Made by a program: the position numbers and the translations under genes. Shown one piece after another: positions 1 to 5,094 of a DNA stretch of 5,203 nt. The stretch comes from JBAYVY01 sp041674345 (GTDB lineage: Bacteria > Planctomycetota > Phycisphaerae > Phycisphaerales > Zrk34), in the NCBI GenBank assembly GCA_041674345.1, contig JBAYVY010000264.1, positions 1-5,203 of the forward strand, read 5' to 3'. Positions within the stretch are counted from its first letter, which is position 1, and each line of letters opens with the position of its first letter. The notes under the pieces are model-generated. The model was not told the DNA's origin. It saw only the letters and a list, made by a program, of their open reading frames with translations, and did not search any database.

Positions 1-240
1 ACACAACATACACGCGCCCGCGATTTTGAATCAAAAACACCGAAACGCAAGACCCGATTCAATCTGACGGTCGAATCCCCCAACGACGGCAACCAGCATG
101 TCCGCTTCAAGCGGCTGCTGAAATTGGCCTTGCGCTCGTGCGGGCTGCGAGCCGTGGACTATGCCGAAATGTCCACCACCAACCCGCCCCCGGAGACGAC
201 CCCGCCGACCCCGGCCCCGTGCGAGGAGGGCACCCCATGA
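1..240 (+). CDS. Unrecognised basic protein, 3' part only
   Basis: An open frame enters from the left edge with no stop and ends at TGA 238-240, giving the last 79 residues. No ATG occurs before 169, so the start lies outside the window. The first two thirds look like real protein: a basic segment (TPKRKTRFNLTVES), then a helix-like stretch (VRFKRLLKLALRSCGLRAVDY, residues about 42-62 of the visible part). It ends in a Pro/Thr-rich tail of low complexity. The stop overlaps the ATG of the next gene (ATGA at 237-240), which indicates translational coupling and one transcript. I do not recognise the family. Position before a cysteine-rich phage protein and a small terminase suggests a phage accessory or replication-module gene, but this is inference from context only. 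Confidence 0.6.
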   Translation, partial: TQHTRARDFESKTPKRKTRFNLTVESPNDGNQHVRFKRLLKLALRSCGLRAVDYAEMSTTNPPPETTPPTPAPCEEGTP

Positions 241-500
241 GACCACCCACCCCCATGAAAGCGATCCGCGCCAAGTGTCTGGACTGTAGCGCCGGGCAAT
301 ACAGCGAAGTCAGTCGATGCCCCGTCACCGATTGCCCGCTGTGGGCGTGGCGGTTCGGCCATCGCCCCGCCACGGTCGAAAAACACGAGCTACGCCGCAT
401 ATCCGGCGCGCCGAGCGTTCCAGACGTGTCAGCCCCCACCCAACCCCCGGACGCGGCAGACGCCGGAGGGCAACCGGGGGGTAGGGGGATGATTTTTTAG
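237..500 (+). CDS. Four-cysteine phage-type small protein
   Basis: This 87-residue protein carries a compact motif at residues 8-43: KAIRAKCLDC, then EVSRCPVTDCPLWAWRFGHRP. Cysteines 14, 17, 28 and 33 are spaced as CxxC...CxxxxC and could bind one zinc ion. A CLDC...CP.tDCPL..yRFG pattern is, from memory, a conserved hypothetical seen in many phage and prophage genomes near replication and packaging genes; no biochemical role is known to me. The tail from about residue 55 is Pro/Ala/Gly-rich and probably disordered. The ATG at 237 is preceded by a strong GAGGAGGG ribosome site (223-230) and overlaps the upstream stop. ATG 255 is a possible alternative start with the motif intact. Confidence 0.75.
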   Translation: MRPPTPMKAIRAKCLDCSAGQYSEVSRCPVTDCPLWAWRFGHRPATVEKHELRRISGAPSVPDVSAPTQPPDAADAGGQPGGRGMIF

Positions 501-579
501 GGTGATTGAATCGCTGTACCGTTTTGTGACCATCACGATTTTTTTCACGGGTTTTGAGATTCAAAGGAGTTTAACAAAA

Positions 580-1062
580 ATGGCAAAACGTGGACCCTCG
601 AAGACACCCACCGCGATCCTCCAAGCGCGCGGCTCCTGGCGGGCGAAAACGCGGGCTGGCGAGCCGCAGTCGGACGGCGTACCTCAGCCCCCGGACTGGC
701 TGGACGGCGCGGCGAAAGACGTTTGGGATGCGCAGATTCCCATGATGATCGACATGGGGATCGTGGGTCGGATCGACGCCAACGCCATCGCGCGATACTG
801 CCAAGTGTTGGCGTGGTGGATCGACTGCAAAAAGTTCATCGACAAATACGGCCCAACCTTCAAAAACAGTCGCGGACTGGAAACCGAGCATCCCACCGTC
901 GCCCGCGCGGCAAAGCTGGGCGATCAACTGCTACGGCTTGAGCGCGAGTTTGGATTGACCCCGGCGGCGCGACCTGGTCTGCCGCTGACTGCCAAGCCGG
1001 ACGATGGCGATGCGCCGGACGGCATTACACGATTCTTCAACCCACGGCTTTGCAAGCCGTAG
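580..1062 (+). CDS. Phage terminase small subunit, P27 family
   Basis: The small terminase subunit recognises the viral genome end and hands it to the ATPase/nuclease large subunit for packaging. The 160-residue product fits the P27 family in length and layout: N-terminal MAKRGPSKTPTAILQARGSWR, an EP...P..PDWLDGAAKDVWD segment (residues 28-50), a helical core with MGIVGRIDANAIARYC (59-74) and WW, then EHPTVARAAKLGDQLLRLER with the family signature EFGLTPAAR (residues 104-131). The start at 580 is chosen over the in-frame ATG at 502 because AAGGAG (564-569) sits 10 nt upstream and the family begins with this Met-Ala-Lys/Arg-Gly run. The large subunit, normally next, is absent. A small perfect hairpin (1044-1060) overlaps the stop codon. 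Confidence 0.9.
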   Translation: MAKRGPSKTPTAILQARGSWRAKTRAGEPQSDGVPQPPDWLDGAAKDVWDAQIPMMIDMGIVGRIDANAIARYCQVLAWWIDCKKFIDKYGPTFKNSRGLETEHPTVARAAKLGDQLLRLEREFGLTPAARPGLPLTAKPDDGDAPDGITRFFNPRLCKP

Positions 1063-1079
1063 CGCGCGGAGGCAATTAC

Positions 1080-1412
1080 ATGAGGCGCTGCGAATCATCC
1101 CTCGTGATCGTCGGCCTTCCGCTTTGCCCGGATTGTCATTCATCAGACTGGCGATGCGGCGGCAAGAAATCGCAGGGGGACGGCTCGGTCCTGCGCTACG
1201 CGACATGCCGCGATTGCGGCTGCAAATTCCGCATCCTCTCCGAGGATGACGGCGACTTGCGAATCACCTTAAAAAATTCTTTACCGTCGTCCATATCTGT
1301 ACCAACCCCCAAAAGAGCTTGTCAGAATGAACCGCATGAAAACTTCAACGGAACAACCTTTGACGCCCGGCATCTTGATTCTCGAACACCCCGGCCAGCT
1401 TTCCGAAGGTGA
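1080..1412 (+). CDS. Small zinc-ribbon protein
   Basis: The 110-codon frame starts at ATG 1080 behind GGAGG (1068-1072), 17 nt after the terminase stop. Residues 16-51 form a zinc-ribbon: CPDC at 16-19, a 23-residue hairpin-like insert, and CRDCGCKFRI from 43. This fold usually binds nucleic acid or protein partners; small ones in phages are often transcription regulators, but nothing here specifies the target. After about residue 65 the sequence loses protein character (SLPSSISVPTPKRACQ...) and overlaps the next gene by 86 nt. A run of six A's (1271-1276) gives a zero-frame A AAA AAT heptamer at 1271-1277. A -1 shift there would instead end the protein at TGA 1328-1330, overlapping the next ATG, as an 83-residue product. 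The ribbon is secure; the C-terminus is not. Confidence 0.7.
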   Translation: MRRCESSLVIVGLPLCPDCHSSDWRCGGKKSQGDGSVLRYATCRDCGCKFRILSEDDGDLRITLKNSLPSSISVPTPKRACQNEPHENFNGTTFDARHLDSRTPRPAFRR

Positions 1413-1734
1413 GTTGAACAAGCTGTCCGGCTTGTGCGGTTCAAGGTTGGGCAATCGCGCTCCGAAGTTTTGCGCGTGGTTGGGGGCGCTGGCGGCGGAC
1501 GAACACAACCGCCGCGAGTCGGAGGAAACCGCCGAACCGATTGAACCGCGATTACCCGATCTCAACTGCTCGCGCTGGCCCGATGGCGAACTGTGCGACT
1601 CTCTGATCGCCAGTTGGATCGCTCTACAAATCATCGACCCCGCCGCCATGCCGCACTTGCACAAACTGCTTGGACAAATTCATTTTGTTCTGCTCTCATG
1701 GAACTCGGCGCGTTTCTGCGCCAGAAGGGACTGA
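1327..1734 (+). CDS. Unrecognised protein between small terminase and capsid
   Basis: A 135-residue product, not recognised. It has an acidic middle (residues 58-75), four cysteines (37, 49, 81, 90) without a metal-site spacing, and a helical, hydrophobic C-terminal half (LCDSLIASWIALQIIDP and HLHKLLGQIHFVLLSW) that lacks the length or continuity of a membrane span. Codon use matches the capsid gene. Two starts compete, ATG 1327 and ATG 1336; neither has a strong ribosome site, so coupling to translation of the zinc-ribbon gene is plausible. Its TGA (1732-1734) lies 2 nt before the capsid ATG, so it sits in the same operon. In phages this slot holds the large terminase, portal or protease; it resembles none of these and is far too short for the first two. 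A scaffold or assembly cofactor is possible but unproven. Confidence 0.65.
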   Translation: MNRMKTSTEQPLTPGILILEHPGQLSEGELNKLSGLCGSRLGNRAPKFCAWLGALAADEHNRRESEETAEPIEPRLPDLNCSRWPDGELCDSLIASWIALQIIDPAAMPHLHKLLGQIHFVLLSWNSARFCARRD

Positions 1735-1736
1735 CC

Positions 1737-3149
1737 ATGCCCGTATCAACCGACCACAACTTCACCGAACAAGCTGCTTCCATCCGCCAACGTTTCGCCA
1801 CGTTGAACGCCGACAAGCGCGGCGCTGATTCCCACGATTATTTCCTCTTGCAAAAAGATGCGTTTCGTCTGGCCAAGGCGATTGACTCTTCCGGCGAAAA
1901 CACAGGCGACAATTCCCACATCGCCGATTCGATGACGGAAATCGGCGAGTCCTGCGGCGTCATTGCCCGCGGCTTGCCCGTGAGAAAACTCGCATCGCGC
2001 ATGTCCCCCGGCGATCCCATCGGAAGCGGTGGTCGATACGCCGATTCCCTCGACTCGGCGCACGCGATTCCGACCGCACAATTCGCAAAAACCGACAACC
2101 TGGATAACGGCGGGTTTGGCTCGTTCGGCGAATTTCTCGCTTCGATCCGCCAACAGGTCGCCGGCGTTCGTTTCGATGATCGCTTGGCGGAGTTGACAGC
2201 CCCGCAAGGAATGGCTGTCGGCCAAACCAAATCGTCGGATTCTTCCGGCGGATTCCTTGTGCCTGATTTTTTTCAATCGGTTCTCGTGACTTCGGCAATT
2301 CAGGCCCAGCCGTGGCTTGAACAGCGACAGTCGTTCATCGTCCCGGACGGGCAGGGCGACATCGTGCGCCCGATGCTGGCCGACCGCGACAAGTCCGGCG
2401 AGTCCATCGGCGGCGTGGCGTTGTCACGCATGGCCGAGTCGGGGCAGATTCCGCTTTCCACCGCAATCTTTGAATCGCGGCGCGACCAGCTTACCAAGGC
2501 GGCTACGCGGATTCGCATGAGCAATGAATTGCTGACCGATTCCGCCGTGGGCGTGGATTCGGCGATAACGGCCTTGTTTGGCCAAGCCGTGGCGTTGCGG
2601 CAAGGACTGGATATGTTTCGCGGTTCCGGCGCTGGGGAACCGCTCGGCTTCTTGAAGAGCGGCGCGCTCTACACCGTCGGCAAGGAAACTTCGCAGGTGG
2701 GCGATACCATCGTTTACCAGAACATCGTCAAGATGGTGGCGCGTCTTAGCCCCGCCTCATTTTCCCGTTCAATCTGGCTCGCCCACCCCGGCACGATTGA
2801 ACAGCTTTCCATGATGGCGCTCAACATCGGCACGAGCGGGACGCCTGTTTGGCTGTTCGACGCTGGTTCGGCTCCGCAACAGACCCTTATGGGCAGGCCG
2901 ATCTACTTCACCGAAGCGGCTTCGCTTCTCGGCGACCTGGGCGACATCAGTTTGATTGACCCGCAATCCTATCTCTACGGTCAAAAGCGCGTTCGCATCG
3001 ACGTGTCGCGTGATTTCCGATTCGACTTTGACGAATCGGAATTTCGCCTGATCTTGCGCGATGCCGGCGGGCCGGTTTACGGTTCCACGCAAAAGGACGT
3101 TCAGGGGTACGAGCACAGCGAGTTTGTCACACTGGCGGCGCGTGCGTAA
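1737..3149 (+). CDS. HK97-fold phage major capsid protein
   Basis: A 470-residue shell protein of the HK97 family. Residues 1-165 are polar with helical segments, like the N-terminal delta/scaffolding region usually removed during maturation. The coat domain begins near SSDSSGGFLVPDFF (167-179). Family hallmarks follow in order: IPLSTAIFESRRDQLTKAATRIRMSNELLTDS (read as segments, 238-269), FRGSGAGEPLGFL (294-306), the A-domain SIWLAHPGTIEQLSMM (345-360), LMGRPIYFTEAA (384-395), and LGDISLIDPQSYLYG (401-415), ending in a DFRFDFDESEFRLILRDAGGP strand region (426-446). The open frame runs upstream to 1593 but ATG 1737 is the start: AGAAGG (1723-1728) lies 8 nt before it and the upstream gene stops 2 nt earlier. 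No maturation protease is adjacent, so a cleavage enzyme, if needed, must come from elsewhere. It is followed by a strong terminator. Confidence 0.93.
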   Translation: MPVSTDHNFTEQAASIRQRFATLNADKRGADSHDYFLLQKDAFRLAKAIDSSGENTGDNSHIADSMTEIGESCGVIARGLPVRKLASRMSPGDPIGSGGRYADSLDSAHAIPTAQFAKTDNLDNGGFGSFGEFLASIRQQVAGVRFDDRLAELTAPQGMAVGQTKSSDSSGGFLVPDFFQSVLVTSAIQAQPWLEQRQSFIVPDGQGDIVRPMLADRDKSGESIGGVALSRMAESGQIPLSTAIFESRRDQLTKAATRIRMSNELLTDSAVGVDSAITALFGQAVALRQGLDMFRGSGAGEPLGFLKSGALYTVGKETSQVGDTIVYQNIVKMVARLSPASFSRSIWLAHPGTIEQLSMMALNIGTSGTPVWLFDAGSAPQQTLMGRPIYFTEAASLLGDLGDISLIDPQSYLYGQKRVRIDVSRDFRFDFDESEFRLILRDAGGPVYGSTQKDVQGYEHSEFVTLAARA

Positions 3150-3190
3150 AAGCAAACCTGGCCGGTTGGCTAGCGCTGACGGCCCGGCTT

Positions 3191-3215
3191 CAACGAACTT
3201 CCTGTTGGTTCGTTG
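3191..3215 (+). other. Hairpin after the capsid gene
   Basis: An 8-bp perfect stem (CAACGAAC at 3191-3198 with GTTCGTTG at 3208-3215) closes a 9-nt loop, 41 nt after the capsid stop and 11 nt before the intrinsic terminator. It has no U-tract of its own. It may protect the transcript 3' end or assist termination. Confidence 0.5.
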
Positions 3216-3226
3216 GGATTCATGCC

Positions 3227-3256
3227 CCCGCGCCTTGTCGGCGCGGGTTTTTCTTT
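3227..3256 (+). terminator. Intrinsic terminator of the capsid operon
   Basis: A perfect 8-bp GC stem (CCCGCGCC at 3227-3234, GGCGCGGG at 3240-3247) with a 5-nt loop TTGTC is followed at once by TTTTTCTTT (3248-3256). This is a textbook rho-independent terminator for + strand transcription and marks the end of the phage-like operon. Confidence 0.92.
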
Positions 3257-3359
3257 GGCCCTACGATTGATTGTGGCGCGTCGATGATCGCCGACGGCCA
3301 GACCGCCGATGCGTCCGGGGCACGGGAGCGGGCACCGGCGGCGGGGTACTCGCCAGCGT

Positions 3360-3392
3360 GGGGGAAGGGGCCGGGGGAGCGCCGGGGGAGCG
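3360..3392 (+). repeat. G-quadruplex motif with 11-bp tandem repeat
   Basis: Four G-runs lie on the + strand: 3360-3364, 3367-3370, 3373-3377 and 3384-3388, with loops of 2, 2 and 6 nt. This meets the usual four-run, short-loop definition of a G4 with runs of at least four. The right half is a perfect tandem duplication of CCGGGGGAGCG (3371-3381 and 3382-3392). Confidence 0.75.
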
Positions 3393-3398
3393 CGTCCA

Positions 3399-3417
3399 TT
3401 GAAGCGCCCTTGAAGCG
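3399..3417 (+). repeat. Left arm of 19-bp inverted repeat
   Basis: TTGAAGCGCCCTTGAAGCG is the exact reverse complement of 3811-3829. Each arm is itself two direct copies of TTGAAGCG set 11 bp apart, about one helical turn, which is typical of a site for a dimeric or cooperative DNA-binding protein or a recombinase. The arms bracket 393 bp. Confidence 0.8.
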
Positions 3418-3510
3418 TCAACCGAGCATCGCCGCGCCGCGGGCGAAACGTCCGGCCCCGCCGTGCGCCACTGACACCACGCCGTCACCTCCACCGGATA
3501 TCGTCCGGGC

Positions 3511-3744
3511 ATGGACACAATCACGCCCCGCGTCACCGGCCCCGGCCCCATTGTGCTGATCCTCGCCCGCGATCCCGCCGGACACCCCATGCTGATCCGG
3601 CAGGCCCCCGGCGTCGGCAACGCACCCGTCATGCTCTGCCGCTGTCCGCACCCGGCGAACCGAAGCCACACGATCCGCCGCCGTTGGCTGCGGGAGATTG
3701 ACGCCGCCCATGCTGCGGGCCGGGCCGTGCGAACGGGACGATGA
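3511..3744 (+). CDS. Possible small protein inside the inverted-repeat unit
   Basis: A 77-codon frame. Third codon positions are overwhelmingly G or C, and the translation reads as plausible protein: a hydrophobic strand-like GPIVLILARD (11-21), PMLIRQAPGVGNAPVMLCRCPHP with a CxC (26-48), then a basic helix HTIRRRWLREIDAAHAAGRAVR (53-74). Against it: no recognisable ribosome site before ATG 3511, no family I recognise, and open frames are easy to get by chance at this GC content. An in-frame TGA at 3472-3474 limits any upstream extension. If real it could be a small DNA-binding or accessory protein of the repeat-bounded unit. Confidence 0.4.
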   Translation: MDTITPRVTGPGPIVLILARDPAGHPMLIRQAPGVGNAPVMLCRCPHPANRSHTIRRRWLREIDAAHAAGRAVRTGR

Positions 3745-3753
3745 CGGGGGGCT

Positions 3754-3807
3754 GGGGGCGATTCAAAGCATGAGCCGATGACCCCCGTAGATGCTTCAAT
3801 CTCCCCC
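3754..3807. repeat. Imperfect 15-bp hairpin
   Basis: The arm 3754-3771 (GGGGGCGATTCAAAGCAT) pairs with 3791-3807 (ATGCTTCAATCTCCCCC) in three blocks of 5, 4 and 6 bp, broken by one mismatch (3759/3802) and a 2x1 internal loop. The loop is 19 nt. It lies just past the end of the 77-codon ORF and has no U-tract, so a standard terminator is unlikely. Confidence 0.65.
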
Positions 3808-3810
3808 GCG

Positions 3811-3829
3811 CGCTTCAAGGGCGCTTCAA
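3811..3829 (-). repeat. Right arm of 19-bp inverted repeat
   Basis: CGCTTCAAGGGCGCTTCAA is the exact inverse of 3399-3417. A third related octamer, TGCTTCAA, lies at 3792-3799 in the arm of the adjacent hairpin. No target-site duplication is seen outside the two arms. Confidence 0.8.
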
Positions 3830-3832
3830 CGA

Positions 3833-3871
3833 ACGAAAGACGCCAGCCGGTGAGGGCTGGCGTCGTTTCGT
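3833..3871 (-). terminator. Terminator-like hairpin downstream of tRNA-Lys
   Basis: A 9-bp core stem (3840-3848 with 3855-3863, loop GGTGAG) extends outward by a G-C pair, one bulged G (3865) and six more pairs (3833-3838 with 3866-3871). Read on the - strand, the core is followed by TCTTTCGTTCGTT, a short and imperfect U-tract. It lies about 29 nt past the tRNA 3' end and best fits the tRNA terminator. On the + strand it could also stop transcripts coming from the left. Confidence 0.65.
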
Positions 3872-3899
3872 AAACTCTTTAGTTTAAGGGCTTTATCAA

Positions 3900-3972
<73 letters not shown>

Positions 3973-3987
3973 TTGGCGAGAAGAGTC

Positions 3988-4015
3988 ATTGTAATGTCCG
4001 CGAACGGCGGGTCAA
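3988..4015 (-). promoter_or_regulatory. Sigma70-type promoter of tRNA-Lys
   Basis: On the - strand, TTGACC (4010-4015) and TACAAT (3988-3993) are separated by 16 nt. Each differs from consensus by one base. Start of transcription is expected near 3981, about 9 nt before the mature tRNA 5' end. The same segment also lies in the leader of the FHA gene on the opposite strand. Confidence 0.85.
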
Positions 4016-4096
4016 GCGAGCGGGTGTTTGGACGCGGAAGTGGGGAAGTGTTGCGGAAGTGGCTGGAAGGGGTGCTTGGGTTTACACTGGCGGATT

Positions 4097-5023
4097 ATGA
4101 ATCCGATTCAGATACGCATGTTGTGCGGGGCGGCGAGCGGGCGGGTGCGGGTGTTCGAGGAGCCGGAGTTGAGCTTCGGGCGCACGCCGGACAATACGAT
4201 TGTGACCGAGTCGGCGCATGCGTCGCGGCAACACGGGGCGCTGGTGTTCGATGAGGACGGCTGGCACGTGCTGAACGCCAGCGCGAACGGGACGACGGTG
4301 AACGGCAAGGGGGTGGGGAAGAAGAAACGGGTGTTGAAGAACGGGGATGTGATCGGCGTGGCGGGCCAGCCGCTGTTCGCGGTGGAGATCATGCCAGCGT
4401 CGGCGGCGGAGGAACCATCGTCGGCGCCGTTCGCGCCAAGCGCGTTCGCGTCGGGGGCGCAGACGAGCGGCGTCGCGCCGGTGGGGCCGAGGCGATCGAA
4501 GTTGTGGATGGGACTCGGCGGTTACTTCGCGGCGATCGTGGTGGTGTTTTTGATATTGAAGCTGGTGACCGGCGGGAACAAGGACGAGGGAACGGGCATG
4601 GTGCCGCCGCTGAGCCGGGAGCAGATCGCGGCGTCGATCACGAAGCCGATTGCGCCGGGGAAGGACGAGCGGCAGGTGCGGCTGTGTTTGCAGACGGCGC
4701 GGGAACGGTATCAACGGGCGGAGACGGAGACGCCGGCGTTGTACGAGGCGTACATCCACTTCAAGCGGGCGGGGGCGTATTCGGGCGGCGCGGTGTTCGA
4801 TGACGGGCTGGTGTACCGGGAATACAAGAAGTGCGAGGAGGAATTGATCGAGCGCGTTTCGCAGACATATGCGGAGGGCTACAAACAACTGCGGGCCGGC
4901 CAGTGGCAACAGGCGGCGGTGACGTTTGGACAATTGCTGCGGATGTACCCGGAGGCGCAGAGCGAAGTGTACCGCAACGCGACCCGGCAACTGGTGGCGG
5001 CGAAAAGCCATCGCAAGCGATGA
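4097..5023 (+). CDS. FHA-domain membrane protein with TPR-like C-terminus
   Basis: A 308-residue protein in three parts. Residues 5-98 are a forkhead-associated domain, which binds phosphothreonine peptides: FGRTPDN (27-33), SRQH (43-46), N60, and NGTTVNG (64-70) carry the conserved Gly-Arg, Ser-x-x-His, Asn and NG(T) positions. An Ala/Pro/Ser linker (101-130) leads to a single membrane span (about 136-157, WMGLGGYFAAIVVVFLILKL) with positive residues before it, so the FHA part is likely cytoplasmic. The remainder (165-308) is helical; YAEGYKQLRAGQWQQAAVTF...LLRMYPEA (258-287) matches a tetratricopeptide repeat. ATG 4097 is preferred to the in-frame 4028 because the latter adds only a poor, cysteine-rich stretch; no strong ribosome site is seen at either. 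Codons end mostly in G, unlike the C-rich capsid gene. It probably senses Ser/Thr kinase signalling at the membrane; partner unknown. Confidence 0.85.
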   Translation: MNPIQIRMLCGAASGRVRVFEEPELSFGRTPDNTIVTESAHASRQHGALVFDEDGWHVLNASANGTTVNGKGVGKKKRVLKNGDVIGVAGQPLFAVEIMPASAAEEPSSAPFAPSAFASGAQTSGVAPVGPRRSKLWMGLGGYFAAIVVVFLILKLVTGGNKDEGTGMVPPLSREQIAASITKPIAPGKDERQVRLCLQTARERYQRAETETPALYEAYIHFKRAGAYSGGAVFDDGLVYREYKKCEEELIERVSQTYAEGYKQLRAGQWQQAAVTFGQLLRMYPEAQSEVYRNATRQLVAAKSHRKR

Positions 5024-5046
5024 ATCGGCGCGGGGGGCTTCGGTCG

Positions 5047-5074
5047 AAAAAGAGAGGGGCACTTCGTGCCACCC
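5047..5074 (-). terminator. Terminator between convergent genes
   Basis: Read on the - strand, GGCAC-GAA-GTGCC (5058-5070) forms a 5-bp stem, extended past one mismatch by outer G-C pairs, and is followed by TCTCTTTTT (5047-5055). It lies 21 nt after the stop of the - strand ligase gene and suits that gene as a rho-independent terminator. It sits in the 71-bp gap between two convergent genes. Confidence 0.75.
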
Positions 5075-5094
5075 GCTAAACGGTGGGGCGGGCG

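Larger units (their letters stand above)
3257..3510. other. Gene-poor G-rich stretch after the capsid operon
   Basis: No convincing gene. The frames open here on both strands give low-complexity Pro/Ala/Arg/Gly proteins with no ribosome site, as expected of chance ORFs in GC-rich DNA. It holds a G-quadruplex motif with an 11-bp tandem repeat (3360-3392) and the left arm of a 19-bp inverted repeat (3399-3417). Confidence 0.6.

Noticed and set aside
467..490. Second G-rich run near the end of the cysteine-rich gene
   Set aside because: Only three clear separate G-runs are present, so it does not make a standard intramolecular quadruplex without splitting a run.
501..579. Promoter before the small terminase (TTGAAT at 506-511)
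   Set aside because: At a 17-nt spacing the -10 position reads ACCATC, which is too far from consensus. The gap is short enough for read-through.
1044..1060. Perfect 7-bp hairpin (ACGGCTT-TGC-AAGCCGT) over the terminase stop codon
   Set aside because: It has no U-tract and lies mostly within coding sequence, so it is not a terminator. An effect on coupling to the next gene is possible but unsupported.
1593..1736. Upstream extension of the capsid frame
   Set aside because: It overlaps the 135-residue gene in another frame. The ATG at 1737 has its own ribosome site and a normal capsid N-terminus.
3261..3818. 185-codon open frame on the - strand across the structured region
   Set aside because: Low-complexity Arg/Ser/Pro translation, no ribosome site, and it crosses the G-quadruplex, both hairpins and a repeat arm. 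Best explained by high GC.
3778..3873. 31-codon ORF overlapping the 3833-3871 hairpin
   Set aside because: No ribosome site, and its bases are explained by the inverted-repeat arm and the hairpin.
3973..4254. Possible 93-codon + strand gene right after the tRNA
   Set aside because: It covers the tRNA promoter and overlaps the FHA gene in another frame. There is no room for a ribosome site before its TTG start.
4082..5062. Long 326-codon open frame on the - strand
   Set aside because: It is the antisense of the FHA gene and translates to Arg/His/Pro/Leu-rich sequence without domains. The FHA motif set on the + strand is decisive.
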